A stretch of 64,000 nucleotides of DNA from Sparassis latifolia (Eukaryota; Basidiomycota; Agaricomycetes; Polyporales; Sparassidaceae): NCBI GenBank assembly GCA_018466975.1, contig CM031554.1, forward strand, positions 620,001-684,000, given 5' to 3'. The position numbers and the translations under genes were made by a program. A model generated the notes under the pieces. The model saw only the letters and a program-made list of their open reading frames with translations, was not told the origin of the DNA and made no database searches. This document shows positions 50,202 through 62,092 of the stretch, one piece after another (the first letter of the stretch is position 1; every line of letters starts with the position of its first letter).

Positions 50202-51671
50202 TTACCGCCTGTTGGTGCCACGGCCGTAGCCAACCTGAAGATTGTCGAGCTCAGCTTCGAGCTGCTTGATAGCGCTGTGGGCGAGCTCGAGGTCCTTGTT
50301 GAGACGGTCGCGCTCTTGGATGAGCTGTCACACCGACGCATGAGCACCAAACGACAATAATAGAATAGTTAATACATACGTGTTGCTCCCACTGCCTGAA
50401 GCGGGACTCCTCGGCTTTGACTTGCTCGGTGAAGCGCTTGCGGAGCTGCTCCTCCTCCTCCTTGAACTTGGGGTTCTCGAACTTGCGCGGCTTCTGCTCG
50501 CCGAACTTGCGCGTCTCCATCTGCGCCTGGCGGTAGTTCTCGTAATGCAGGTCCTCCGTCGTCGAAATGAGGTCCAGCATGTGCGTGCGGATGAGCAGCG
50601 AGCGTAGCTTGCGGAAGTCGCAGTGGTTCTCGTTCTCGACTGCCGGCCGCGCACGGCGTAAGATAAGAGGTGTAGATGGGTAGATACGGAACGGACTGAC
50701 CTTCGGCGACACCCCAGAGGTACTCGCGGCCCTTGACGACGCGGCCGTCGGGGGTAGTGACGTCCTCCGTCGAGCCGATGATGGAGAAGGGGATAGCCTC
50801 TGAGAGGATACGCGCATGCTCGGCACCCGCCTCGTCGTCGGGCTCAATGGGAGGCTGGTAGATGCGGATACCTTGCGCTTGGATGACCTCCCGGATCTGC
50901 AACAAAAATCAGCGCAACGCGAGGAGCGAAGGTGACCCACACGCACGCGCTGCTTGAAGGTGTAGAGGTCGTTCTGGGTGAGCGTGTCGGCCTTGGCGAC
51001 GACAGGAATGAGGTTGACGCGGGTGCCCAGACGCTTCATGATCTCAATGTCGAGCGGCTTCAAGCTGCTAGGTAGATGAGCCGGGTCGTGCTCTGCAGCG
51101 GACGAGCGAACGGCTTACGTATGACCGGTCGGCCTGATGAAGTAGAGGCAGGCATGGACACGGAGGTCGATCTTTTCCTTGCGCTCGGGCTGCTGCTCCT
51201 GGCGCATGTACGCTTCGTGCTGGTCGTCAATGAAGTCGACGATGGGGGCCCAAGAGTCGCGGTTGTTGACGTAGTCGCCGAAGCCCGGGGTGTCGATGAC
51301 GGTAAGCTTGGTCTTGAACTGCTTCTCTTCGAGCTCAGCCTTGATGATCTCGACCTCGGTCAGTTTGTCGAGCTGCTTGTGGTGACGGCGGGTGTAGCTC
51401 TTGGCCGGAGAGAGTTCGGTCGAGAAGAGTGTGTTGACGAGAGTGGTCTTCCCGAGACCGGACTCGCCTGCACGTCTCGTCAGCCCGCTTCAACCACTCG
51501 TGAGATGTGTTTCCGTCTACTCGCCAACGACCATAATGGTGAAATGTGCCCCATGTTTGGCGACGATTTTGTGCCGCTGTAGAGTAAAATTCTGAGCTAC
51601 GTGGAATAAAAGGCATTGTGGAGAAGACAGACCTGGTTGGGGAGGTTGGCGATGCCAATACCATCGGACAT
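50202..51671 (-). CDS. CDC12: Septin, Cdc12/AspC type
   Basis: GTP-binding cytoskeletal protein of septin rods and rings at septa and branch sites. Seven exons: 51671-51633, 51576-51525, 51467-51119, 51064-50947, 50896-50701, 50639-50380 and 50324-50202, giving 378 aa. Start MSDGIGIANLPNQRHKIVAK is typical of Cdc12. G1 GESGLGKTT (about residues 30-38), G3 DTPG (about 88-91) and G4 AKAD (170-173) are intact. Septin-unique element GREYLWGVAEVENENHCDF is present. The C-terminal coiled coil runs from about 280 (KFKEEEEQLRKRFTEQVKAE, LIQERDRLNKDLELAHSAIK). Intron 2 must use a GC donor (GCGAGT at 51524) to give VVGESGLGK. Family certain; Cdc12 rather than another septin is well supported by both termini. 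Confidence 0.93.
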
Positions 51672-51931
51672 GGGGGGAGGAAGGTTGGCCATGGTTGTGG
51701 GATACTGCACTCAGACACGACACCACACCGTCGTCTCGATTTTAGCTGCGAACACTCCCTCGCAGTTTGCTTCTGTTTGCGTCTGGTGGCTGCACTCCTC
51801 CTCAGTTCCACTGCCAGGAAATATTTACATACGATCCCGCTTGAGTTGTCAGGATATGCAGCACGTACGCATATGTGCAATAGAAGTGCATGCAATGACT
51901 AAATATTTTCAGCAGATGAAAATACTCTCAG

Positions 51932-52138
51932 CATTAGGAAAACCCAACTTTAGGGACCTTTTAAAACTTTTGGGTCTGCCCTTATTTAAGTCCAGTGTTG
52001 AAATAAGTCTCAATAAGTCGAATTTCAGACACTCAGGGAACCTTAGACCCTTTTTGTCCTTATGTCCTTAAATAAGGACCATAAGTCCATTTAAGTTATA
52101 TAAGTATCCTCTTAAGGAAAAGTGGGGTTTTCCTGATG
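51932..52138. repeat. 207-bp MITE-like repeat
   Basis: Ends CATTAGGAAAACCCAACTTT and, reversed, CATCAGGAAAACCCCACTTT, an 18/20 terminal inverted repeat around an AT-rich core with TTTAAGTCC/AAATAAGTC words. No clear target-site duplication. Single copy in the window. Confidence 0.5.
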
Positions 52139-53469
52139 AGGGTTAGATTTCCTGTCGGGCTCGACGTCTCCTAATGCCATGTAAGTACTACACTGGTTGA
52201 TATCCTTGGTGGGATGCGACAGCCAGAAATGTACATTTGCTCATACTGGTACGATATGGCATACACATCTGCCTCTCCGAAACCAGGGTTCAGAATTCAC
52301 CCTAACAACACCGCACTACTGGCGCTCGCGCTCCTGGACACCCGTCTTCTCGATACCCTGTGTACGCATTTGACGAACCTTCTTTTATGTATGGCACGCA
52401 GGCGAGCGATCCATCAGGTCGTCCACGATCCCGAATGGAGCATGGACTCGCTGCTCCAACGAGCGCTATCGTGCATGTATGTGCTCGCGCTGTGTAGTGT
52501 GATGTTGCAATGATGGGCGGCTGATCAGCCTCTCCCTACACACACCGCGCTTGTTGTCCAGTGTCCAGACTAATACGACCATCGAAAAGCTTTCCGAGGG
52601 CTCTTGAATGAGCACCCTGGGCCTGCAGTAGTGCACTGCGGCGCATCGGAAACTAGAAAGTCGCTTGGACAAGATGCAGTTGTGGACCTTGTGGTCAAAC
52701 CTTGTGATCTCATAATCCTCTCTGAGGTGGCCCACCCTGGGAGATTATGCCACTGATGCGTCGATGTCCCCCGGTCCTGTGCCCGGGAATGCCATGAACA
52801 TGGACGGTTCTCAACGATGTATGAGCTAAACACGGATGCTGCCCCTGACGTCTCACGACAATATTTGGAGTACTGCCTTCTACGGCCGGTGATTCAAGAA
52901 TGCACGTCTCCGTCGAGGCATAGAGGCCCGGAGGCTTATCGGATCGCGAGCACGGTTGCACGGTGAGCCAGAGTGAGATGCCGTTCTACCTCTACCTTTA
53001 TATAGATCTTATCTCGAAAGCTATATCCCTTATCTTCTCATACGGCCCGCCGCGGACTTGCTGCAGATACAATCGTTTATGCATCTGACCGTCAATGCGA
53101 GCTGCACCTTCTCCAATCTCACTCGCTTCCCGAAAGTTTAGTATACCTACTCAGCGTTTACGACTTGCGACCGTACTGACATGTCTATTAGGGCCTCGCT
53201 AGTGGTCGGCGGCGGTCCCAGCTACTGCAAGAACCCGCTGACCGTGCAGTCTTTATCGCCCTTCTGCAGAGGAGTCATTTCCATTGATGGGCGAGAAGGA
53301 CGTCGCAGTTGGAGTAGTCCGCCCCTGCTTATCTTCTCGACTCCGCCTGCACGTCTCGCACGTCCCGCCAGCTCCTTCAGGCACGCTCTGGCTGGCTCAT
53401 AAGCCCACATGGACTCCAGTTGCATAGGTGCTTCCTCCTTGACCAACCTTGCCTCACCTTGAACTCGCC
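52139..53469. other. Intergenic stretch, no supportable gene
   Basis: About 1.3 kb without recognisable frames. It holds the promoter of the NCS1 permease; no clear TATA box seen. Confidence 0.55.
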
Positions 53470-55481
53470 ATGGTAGCCAACAAGTTCAATCGTGTGCTCG
53501 CCCATCCCATCCGCAGCTGGGCGGGCCGGCTCCATACAGCTTTCACCTCGAAGGAGGAGTTCCTAAAGTACGTGCACACCGAGGGGAACGCGCACGCTGT
53601 CCATTCGTGGACAAACGAGGATCTCAAGCCGTCCCCGCCGCACATGGTTAACTGGCATTGGTGGAACTTTTGCATCTTCTGGTTTGGCATGGGCTTCGGG
53701 AACTGGTACGCCCGCCGCCATCTGAGCGATTGCAGGTTGATTTGGGTTGACTGATTGGGGTTGTTTGCAGGACGCTCGGGTCGAGCATCGTCGGCGTGGG
53801 CCTGTCGTGGTGGCAGGCGACGATAGTCGTCTGGATCGCCGCGTTTGTGTCTGGCGCGTGCATGGCACTCAACTCCCGCGCGGCCGCGAGCTTCCACGTT
53901 GGATATCCCGTCCTCCTTCGCACCTGCTTCGGGATGTATGGCCACTACTGGCCCGTGCTCGCGCGTGGCGTTTGCGCGATGCTTTGGGTTTCTGTGCTCA
54001 GTGCGTACTGCCCCTCCCTCCCCCTCCACTTCGCCTGCTGAACCAGACACGTTGTTCTCCGACAGACTACCAGGGTGGCGCGTTCATCTCGACGATGCTC
54101 CACTGCATTGTCGGGAACCGGTGGAATAATCTCGGCGTGCAGTTCCCCTCCTCGGTAGGGACGACAATTCAGCGCTTCCTCGGGTTCCTCATCTTCTGGG
54201 CTATCGAATTGCCGTTCTGCTCTCTGCGCCCATACCGCCTCAAGTGGCTATATGCCTTCAAGGCGTGGACGCTCCCGCCTTCCGTTTTCGCCCTTCTCAT
54301 TTACTGCCTCGTGCAGAGCAAGGGCAAGCTCGCGTCCACCACTGCGCTGGCTGGTACGGCGGCGCTTCCCAAGGGCTCGACGCTTGCGTGGTTGTTTGTG
54401 AACTCGGTGAACTCGGCTATGGGCAACTGGGTATGTTTCTATCTTCCCGATGTGGAGCATGCGGCTGAAGAATTTTGCCGCAGTCGACGTTCATCGCGAA
54501 CATGCCCGACTTCTCGCGATACGCAACGAACCCCAGGGCGACGATGTGGACGCACATCCTCTTTGTTCCCTTCCCCGCTGCACTCGTGAGTCACCTCCAT
54601 TCTCCGGCACGTAGTCCGCACTTAGCTATCACTGACCGCACGTGTAGGGTGGCATGATCGGTATCTTCGGAACGTCCGCGCTGCAGAAGGCGTGGGGCGT
54701 GACGCTCTGGAACCAGTGGGACGTCTTCGACGCGATGCTCGAGCATTCGTGGAATGGGAAGACGCGCTTCGGCGTGTTCCTCCTCGCGTTCTGCGCTGCG
54801 CTGTTCAACTTTGGCGCGATCCTCGGTGCGAACCTGCTCCCATTTGCGAGCGACATCACCGCGCTCGTCCCGACGTTCTTCAACCTCTCCCGCGGGATGT
54901 GGTTCTGCTGCCTCATCTCGCTCGCGCTTGTGCCGTGGAAAATCCTCGCGTCTGCCAATGGGTTCCTCGCGTTCCTCGGTGGGTACGGCATATTCATGGG
55001 CCCCACCGCCGCGATCATGATTACGGACTACTGGCTCGTGCGCCGCGGGAACATCGATATCAAGGCCGCGTACACCTCCGCGCGCGGTGCACCGTACATG
55101 TACTGGCACGGCGTTAACCTGAACGCGGCGTTCGCGTACTTGTGTGGGATGACCATACCATTCGTCGGCTTCGTCGGCACGTTTGGTGTGAAGGTCCCGT
55201 ATGGCGCGAAGCGCTGCGATGACTTGGGGTGGTATATCAGCTTTGTGGTTGCCGGCGTTGTGTACGTCGTGCTATGTCGTCTGTGCCCGCTGAAAAATGT
55301 GGACCCCGATATGCCTTGGGAGCAGCGCGCGCTGGAGTTCGCGGTAGAGCGCGAGGCCGAGGCCGAGGCGGTCGAGGGTGTGGAGGAGGACACGCGCAGT
55401 GTCAGGAAGAGCGAGGAGAAGGCGGACGTGGAGAAGGCGTCGTACGTTGTGTCGTATGAGCTGACTACTACTGAAACTTGA
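53470..55481 (+). CDS. NCS1 nucleobase permease (uracil/uridine/allantoin type)
   Basis: Plasma-membrane proton symporter of the nucleobase-cation-symport-1 family (Fur4/Dal4/Fui1 relatives). Five exons: 53470-53735, 53771-54000, 54066-54430, 54484-54585 and 54648-55481, giving 598 aa with exact phases. About twelve TM segments. Signature elements: SWTNEDLKPSPP before TM1; WWQATIVVWIAAFVSG (TM2); NYQGGAFISTMLHCIVGNRW; NSAMGNWSTFIANMPDFSRY, the NCS1 hallmark (about residues 281-299); LVPTFFNLSRG; YGIFMGPTAAIMITDYWLVR. Acidic C-terminal tail. Start at ATG 53470 (gccATGG); an in-frame ATG at 53449 would add seven residues. The nearby URC4 homologue suggests uracil as substrate, but the sequence alone does not choose among uracil, uridine, allantoin and thiamine. 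Confidence 0.88.
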
Positions 55482-55864
55482 GCGGCTGTACCCAGAGAAC
55501 CGTCCGTACTCTGTCGTTTATCAAATATTAGACCTTTATTTCCTGTGACGTTACGTTGTGGAGAGTTGCTTCCGACAGTAGATGGTGCGGAAGTGGTCAT
55601 AGAATGTGCCAATAGACTGCTTTTCTTCGAACATTTATGCGAGGTTTTGCAAAATAAGGAATACCCGCTTTCGATTCATCGAATCGCGGAGGACCGCAGC
55701 TCCTGATTGCCTGAGGTCGGGAAGCAGGCTTTCCGCACGGAAACTACGTGGTCTGGTATGTGGAGTCCTCACGGCCACATGCAACATTAATCCTAGTCCA
55801 CTAATAATACTTAAAAAGAGCGAGACACATGTATCCAATTCGTAGAAAGTGCTGCAGAAAAGCA
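55482..55864. other. Converging 3' flanks
   Basis: 383 bp between the ends of the permease (+) and MFS copy B (-). No gene seen. Confidence 0.6.
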
Positions 55865-57700
55865 TCATACTCGCTCATCTTCCTTGATCACCACCGGAGA
55901 GAGAGAGGGAGCGGGGAGCGTCGGTGCAAAGCGCGAGCGCATCCTCAGCTTCGGCCCGTAATGCGACAACACGAAAGGGATAGGGCACATGAGCAGCGCG
56001 AGACACCCGAGAAGGGTCGACGCCCACCGAGGGTTCAGCGCGGCGTACATCTGCGCCGCAAACAGCGGGAACGCCGCGCCGAAGAGCGACCGCACGATGG
56101 TGACGCACGAGAGCGCGCTCGCGGCGAAGAAGAGGTATGCATCGATAGTGTAGTTGTTCAGGCCGAGGAAGACCCACACCGTCGCACATGTGAGGGGCAG
56201 CCCCGCGAAGAGCGTCGCCCAGTACGAGACGGTTGGGTACGATGTCCACGCAAACCAGAAGAACGACAGTGCAAAGATCGGCGCGGCGTACTTGCAGATT
56301 TCGAGCCGCGCTTCGGGGGGGACTGGGTGTGGGGCGTAGCGCGCCATCTCGCGCTCGTACCGCGGATTGAAGATGAGGAGATACAACAGGACGCCGAGAC
56401 ATCCGCCGATGAGGATCGGAAGGTACATGAGTCCGGTGATGCCTTCGCTCATATGGTGGCCGATAGTAAAAACTATCGGGTACGCAACAAAGAGCAGGTA
56501 GATGCAACCGTACACAAACTAGCAGCACACGTCAGATTTCCTTATGATCAGTACAGACAAGGCACGAAAGATGCTTACGCTCATGTAAACCGTCACAGCC
56601 AGTAGCATCGGTTCACAGGCCAACATGACGAATGGGCGAGCCACGATGCTGTTCACTCGTTGGAATAACGGCATGTCCCATTTTTCTAGAGGAGCCCAAT
56701 AGTGATCGTCTCTGGTCTCCTTGCGTCTGCGACGCGCCTTCCTCACGAGTATGACCGGACTACCGACGGCTAAGGTAAACTACGATAAGATACCAGAAAT
56801 AAGGTTGTTCGCTCACGCGTAAGTTTCAGGAAGAGTCAGCACGATTATCGCGAGACATGTACCCGCAAAAATTGTTAACACCCAAAACACCCATCGCCAT
56901 GAAACGCCCGAGACACCCATAAAGCCGCTGACGAGCGGCCCTATTGCAGGTCCCGCAAAAGGTGCGAGGGTAAATAACGCAAGGGCCTTTCCGCGTCGCC
57001 CAGCGTCCCATATATCGGACATCAGTGCTCTAGAATGAGATCAGCGCGTGCAGTCATGCATCAAGAAAAATTCGATGCTTACCCGCTATTTGATAATGGT
57101 GCTGCAGCGAAAACACCGCCAAGAAAGCGGAAGATCAGGATGGACGCAACGTTCCGCGAGAGGGCACATCCGACTTGAAATCCCGTGTAGACGATGAATG
57201 TGAGGATAAATATCGGGCGTCGGCCAATCTGCTCGGACAGCGGTCCCCACACCAAAGGACCGACACAATAGCCAGCGACAAATAGAGATATGGTGGCAGT
57301 CGCGACCTCCTTGCTGAACTTGAAATACTCGATGAGATTAGGCACAACGCCCGTTGGCGCTGCGCTCGCGAACGTTCTGGGACAAGGGTAAGCCGTGACG
57401 CAAAGTGCGACACCACTCAAGAACGCACGCATTCATGACCAGCAGGCCAGCAACCATAGTTAAGTACCAGCGGTAGGCGAGAGACCAATTCTTCGGATTA
57501 TCTGGGTCATCCGCGTCAAAGCGCACCTCATAGTCGGGAACATCTGTGTCGCGCTCCTTCTCCAAGGCCTGGTTTGCCTTGTGTTCAGGAATAGAGGCAT
57601 CGCCCTTTGGGACCCTGTCCTCGTCGATGGCAGTTTCTTCGAGTGTATTTTGTGTAGAATCCTGAGACCGGGTTTCTAAGGATAGGCCTAAGGACGCCAT
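55865..57700 (-). CDS. MFS transporter, 12-TM DHA1 type (copy B)
   Basis: Paralogue of the transporter at 8239-9974. Five exons: 57700-57429, 57376-57083, 57029-56817, 56759-56579 and 56518-55865, giving 537 aa. Same marks: DDPDNPKNWS before TM1, GPLSEQIGRRP, RFLGGVFAAAPLSNSGAL, GFMGVSGVSWRWVFWV, PETYAPVILV, NPRYERE, FFWFAWTSYPTV, NPRWASTLLG. It has one intron more than copy A, inside the PETY segment (56816-56760). Its ATG lies 399 bp from the divergent URC4 ATG, so the two share a promoter region. Substrate unknown; the neighbourhood would allow a pyrimidine-related export role, but this is only a guess. Confidence 0.9.
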
Positions 57701-58099
57701 GGCGCCAAAGAGAAGAGAATGGAGGGTTAAAAATCGAACAAGCGAATGCGGACATCTTAAGAGGGTCCGATGTAGAGTACTTACGCGTCTGCCTATAGAG
57801 TCGCGACTCTGAGCGCGCCCGCATTCATCGTGCTGAAAAGCGTCTACGTAACCATCATGACTGACCTGCAAAAGCGAAAGCGGTCAATTCGAATTCAGCG
57901 GACCACCGCTACCTGGCACTTACACCGGGGCGACATGACTGGAACAGTCGTGTATGCGACGGGATCGCTTGAAGAGTCTCATCTTGTCTCAGCTCGTTCC
58001 AGTCCGGGAGACGCTGTTCTCCGAGAAAGTCGGATAGGGTCACGTGGTTTAACTGCAGTGAAACCTTCGGTGCTGCTTCTGCGAGCATCATATTCGACA
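57701..58099. promoter_or_regulatory. Shared promoter region of MFS copy B and URC4
   Basis: 399 bp between two divergent start codons. No TATA box was recognised. A frame is open upstream of the URC4 ATG but has no family similarity, so the start was set at MDFGQPF. Confidence 0.55.
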
Positions 58100-59763
58100 A
58101 TGGACTTCGGGCAGCCCTTCAACGCAGAACAAACCGTCGCGTACCTCAGGACCCTACCAGCAATACGCGAACGCTGCGGCCGCGTACATGCCTTAGCAAG
58201 GCAGGGAAAACTCGAGTTTTTTGAGTACCACCCGGAGAAGGAGCAGGACGTCGCAGCGTTCTGTATCAGTATCATCAATGTAAGCGCGTGATTCGTCAGG
58301 CTCGGCCATAAAACGCTATCTGACCCCGATGCCTGCGCATCAGCGAGACTTTGGCTCCAATTATGCCTCGGTGAGTCCACCGAGACACTGCGAACGACAA
58401 CTGCCGGCCGATGACACACGCATCCGTAGATCCCTCCGCACGGTCGCTGGAGGCACCTCGATGCAGGGCGTCCGCGCGTGGAGCTTCTCATAGCCAAGTG
58501 GCAGCACTCGCCAAACCCCCCCGACGCGAAAGAGACCTGCAGGCGCCTCATCGATCTCTTTCTCGTCTCCGTGCTGCTCGACGCGGGCGCTGGCAACACC
58601 TGGACGTACCGCGAGGATGACTCAGGTCAGACATTCATGCGTTCCGAGGGGCTCGGCGTCGCGAGCATCAACATGTTCGAGAGGGGGCTTTTCTCCGTAA
58701 GGGCCGAGAACCCGTACCAAGTCGATGGTGAATGCGCTCCCTCGTTCCACTTGCACGTGCACCCTCGCTAACCGTTCGCGTTCCAGCCGACGGACTATCG
58801 CGGGTGACGGCCGCTCAGATGACGGAAGCCATGCAGGTGAACGACGCGAACCCGATGGTGGGTATCGACGGCCGGACCGCGCTACTTGCGAACCTGAGCA
58901 CGGCCCTCAAGGAGAACCAAACGTACTTCGGCTCTGAGGCGCGGCCGGGAAACCTAATTGGTGCGCCGTCCCCTATGGTTTGTGCGCCATGAAAGCAGCC
59001 AACCGCAGGTCCTGCAGACTTCCTCGAGTCTGAGTCGAAAGTGGACGGGTCGACGCGGAGGGTGCACATCTTCTCGCTGTGGGGCGCGCTCATCGAAGGT
59101 CTTGCACCTATCTGGCCTACAACGCGCACGACGTTCGGTGGTATCTCGCTCGGCGACTGCTGGCCATGCCACGCACTCACGGCGGACGCGAAGGCGGAGG
59201 GTGACAACCTCGTTCCCTTCCACAAGCTCACCGGCTGGATCACGTATAGCCTCATCGAGCCCATGGAGAAGGTGTTGCATTGGCAGTTCGAGGGCATTGA
59301 GAACATGACCGGCCTCCCTGAGTACCGCAACGGTGCGCGATGACGTCATTCCACTGTGGCACTCCTCCGTTGATCTGTGAGCACGCAGGCGGGTTACTCG
59401 TAGACCTGGGTGTCCTCACTCTCCGCCCAGGAGCGATCCCACAGTCCTTCTACCCGGACTCAACATCGGCCATCCCGAAGCTCCCACCCTCACATGCGGC
59501 CATCGTAGAATGGCGTGCAATGACCGTCATAGAGCTGTAAGCCTTGGTCTGATTTATCACTCTACCCACTGACACAATCTCGACGCAGCGACCGCATCGC
59601 CGACGCCATCCGTGCGAAGCTCGGACTGAAGCCGGCCCAGCTCACTCTCGCACAGGTGCTCGAGAGCGCGACGTGGAAAGGTGGGCGGGAGATTGCGAGG
59701 CAGAAACGTCCAGCGACAGGGGGTCCACCCATTGACATTGAGAGCGATGGGACTGTCTTCTGA
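58100..59763 (+). CDS. URC4: URC4/DUF1688 uracil catabolism protein
   Basis: Member of the DUF1688 family, whose yeast namesake Urc4 is required for the URC pathway of uracil breakdown; its exact reaction is not established. Seven exons: 58100-58279, 58344-58370 (27 nt), 58430-58727, 58787-58960, 59018-59332, 59389-59536 and 59589-59763, giving 438 aa with exact phases. Family blocks: YLRTLPAIRERCGRVHALA; YHPEKEQDVAAFCISIINRD; SIPPHGRWRHLDAG; FLVSVLLDAGAGNTWTYRE; GDCWPCHALTADAKAEGDNL; VPFHKLTGWITYSLIEPMEK; PEYRNGGLLVDLGVL. It ends after a helical GLKPAQLTLAQVLESATWKG. Normal family length, no break. The NCS1 permease lies 2.6 kb upstream on the same strand. Confidence 0.92.
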
Positions 59764-60156
59764 CAATCTGACGTCAGTAGCAGACGATTGGATGATGATG
59801 GAAAGGGTCGGTAAGAGAAATTTGGACACCGTGTAACATAACTCACTGCTTTGGATGGAAGTGGCAACGAATAGGTAAGACAGACTTCTCCACGCAAACA
59901 AGGGCTACATCTAGGACATTTAACGAAATGACAGCTGTATATACAACGAACGAAACCGGCGTTGAATCTTTCCATGCCTGCAGGTCTCTATCTAACCAGC
60001 GTCCTATATAACAAGGGAAAAGAGCGAAAACCAAGCCCCAGACAAGTGAACTGCAAATGCTAGCGCGTGAGCGTGTACGTCGAAGCAGACCGAACGAAGC
60101 CACGCGTACCGAACATCGTCTTTTGCAATCCGCGGTATCTTGACGGGTATCCCCGC
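59764..60156. other. Converging 3' flanks
   Basis: 393 bp between the ends of URC4 (+) and the hydrophobin (-). No gene recognised. Confidence 0.6.
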
Positions 60157-60541
60157 TCAGAGGATGATGGGGATGGACGTGCACCCGAAATTAACGAGGC
60201 CGTTAAAGGTGTTATTCTCGCAGCAAACAGGGATGTTCGCGCTGCGAGCATGAAGCGTAAGTCATCGATGGCACCGCGGCGAGAGTATCTGAGGCGCACC
60301 AGGTGCTTCCGCCGCCGACGTTACTGATGCCACCGCCACACGAGGTAGCGACCTTGCCCGCGGGGAGGTTCGTCTGGTCGATATTGAGCGCCTTCATGAT
60401 GAACTGCGCCTCGTACGACTCTGGGTCGTAGGTGCTGTCGCAGCACGCGATGGAGCCGCTGTCGCACTGGGAGCTGGACTGCGGGCGCGCGAGGGCAGCG
60501 GTCGCGAGGGCGAGGACGGCGAGCGTGCGGAGGGCGAACAT
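60157..60541 (-). CDS. Class I hydrophobin, 108 aa
   Basis: Secreted amphipathic protein that coats aerial hyphae and spores. Two exons, 60541-60300 and 60241-60157; the intron (GTGCGC to CTCGCAG) splits a cysteine codon. Signal peptide MFALRTLAVLALATAALA, then all eight cysteines in class order: QCDSGSIACC, ATSCGG, GSTCAN, IPVCCENN, NFGCTS. The spacing between the CC pair and the third cysteine is about 35 residues, within the class I range. It ends SIPIIL. A TATATAAG box lies on the same strand at 60650-60643, about 100 bp upstream. Intact, unlike the two other hydrophobin loci in this window. Confidence 0.92.
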
Positions 60542-60642
60542 CGTGATGGGAGGGATGGTGGATGCGAGGTGGGTAGGCGAGGTGTGGCTGGTTGGGGCTG
60601 TGAACGGGTGTCCGACTGATGGATGGGGAGGATGGGGAGGGC

Positions 60643-60650
60643 TTATATAG
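60643..60650 (-). promoter_or_regulatory. TATA box of the hydrophobin gene
   Basis: TATATAAG on the minus strand, about 100 bp before the ATG at 60541; strong TATA boxes are usual for highly expressed hydrophobins. Confidence 0.6.
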
Positions 60651-61472
60651 TTGTGCGCCGTGATAATGTGAAGGAGAATCTTATGTCTTGAACATTCAGA
60701 GTGCCTTTTGGGCCGAGTAACCGTCATATACCTTGTCTTCTTCACCGTGACAAGTGTCTGTCGCCCGAACAAGGACCGCTGCGATCCACCTTCTGACATG
60801 TCTGCAGAAGAGGTGAGAGGCGTCCTACCCCCTTTCGAAGAGCCTGCCTTACTTATAAGCCCCGTAAGTACTAATATATCGCATTTTTGAAAGTGGTGTT
60901 CCTAACATACTAAGCAGATCCAAGCCGAGGACTGACACCACAATGCACCACAGTCCGGGACCAAATAATTGATGCATCCGAGATCGACTCCGGGGATCTC
61001 GATTAGATTGACTTCTCCTCCGAACACCACAACGCCCCCATGCGGCGTTGAGAAAGTTTGAAGGTGTGAGAGCCCTGTGAGTGCATTGAAGGAAGGATCC
61101 TAGAGTTGTACAAAAGTTTATGCATGTTTCTGATTCAAAAAAGTGAACCACTGCAAGCGACGTTGGCGAGATACCTACTAGTGGTACTAAGTACAGTACA
61201 GAGACTACCTGAGTTTACAGGTTGGCTCGACCTAAGTCGACCTAAGGACTTGGACGTGTTTGGGTGTCATATGGTTAAGAATAGAAAGGGCGCGGAAGAT
61301 GGACGCACCGGGCCCAGCCCGGTCATCACTACGACAGCACCGCAATATTAATGTGATTTCAGCTTGCCCAGCGCCAGTCGAGTCGTCGGAAGAAGATCGA
61401 AACCGAGATCGGAGCGCCGATCTATAGGGAGGATGAGACACACGTGTTCGTTGGCGTCTCGCATATTCCCCG
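60651..61472. other. Intergenic, no supportable gene
   Basis: Upstream region of the hydrophobin and flank of the MITE. Only short frames. Confidence 0.55.
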
Positions 61473-61481
61473 CCATCTTCG

Positions 61482-62083
61482 GGATAATTCTATTGAGAAA
61501 CCCCCAGAAACCCGGAAACCCCAGAGACCCTCTTAAGTTGCTCAGCAACCTGGTTTCTGTGCAAGGGAGACCGTTGACAGCCGGCCGGTTTTGATGGGGA
61601 GCCGCGCTTGCAGTCTCTTTCTGAAAGTGAGTAAAGTGCGGCCTCCCCTAGCAGAGGCCTCGCTGCGAAATTGTAAGTGAATTCGGGGCTTACCGATCAC
61701 ACAGGAGCTCGGTACACTCTATGTACGTGAACAGGACGCGTCGGGTGGGACTGACAAGGCTTACGGCGGGTGCCAATTTTCCCTCTCCCTCTCCCATTCT
61801 TGCGAAAATTTACTTTAAGAATATGGAGAGTCCATGCAGGCAAGGTCTCTCGATCTCTCGTCAACTGCCATGAGAAGCTGAGGAGTGAGTCTGCCCTGCC
61901 TTCCCGCACAAACGATGATGCCAACATGGCCGCCCCAGGAGGGCGTCCGGCCGGAGTCCGAAACTTCCTCCGGAGAGGGAAACCCCACAAGTTTCCAAAT
62001 GGAGGGGTTTCTCCGAGCAGCCTCAGAAACCCGGGGTTTCTTGGGGTTTCCGGGTTTCTGAGGGTTTCCCAATAGAATTATCC
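61482..62083. mobile_element. Mutator-like MITE (copy 2, uninterrupted)
   Basis: 602 bp with the same ends as the copy at 12854 (GGATAATTCTATTG and a GAAACCC-rich arm of about 50 bp) and a perfect 9-bp target-site duplication CCATCTTCG (61473-61481 and 62084-62092). Shows the empty site for the copia insertion of copy 1: GGAGAGTCCATGC here, against GGAGAGTG and GTGCATGC around the copia element there. Non-autonomous. Confidence 0.88.
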
Positions 62084-62092
62084 CCATCTTCG

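Noticed and set aside
56760..56770. Acceptor CCTTAG at 56770 for the extra intron of MFS copy B
   Set aside because: It gives an immediate stop; the next acceptor (GGTAG, exon from 56759) restores PETYAPVILV.
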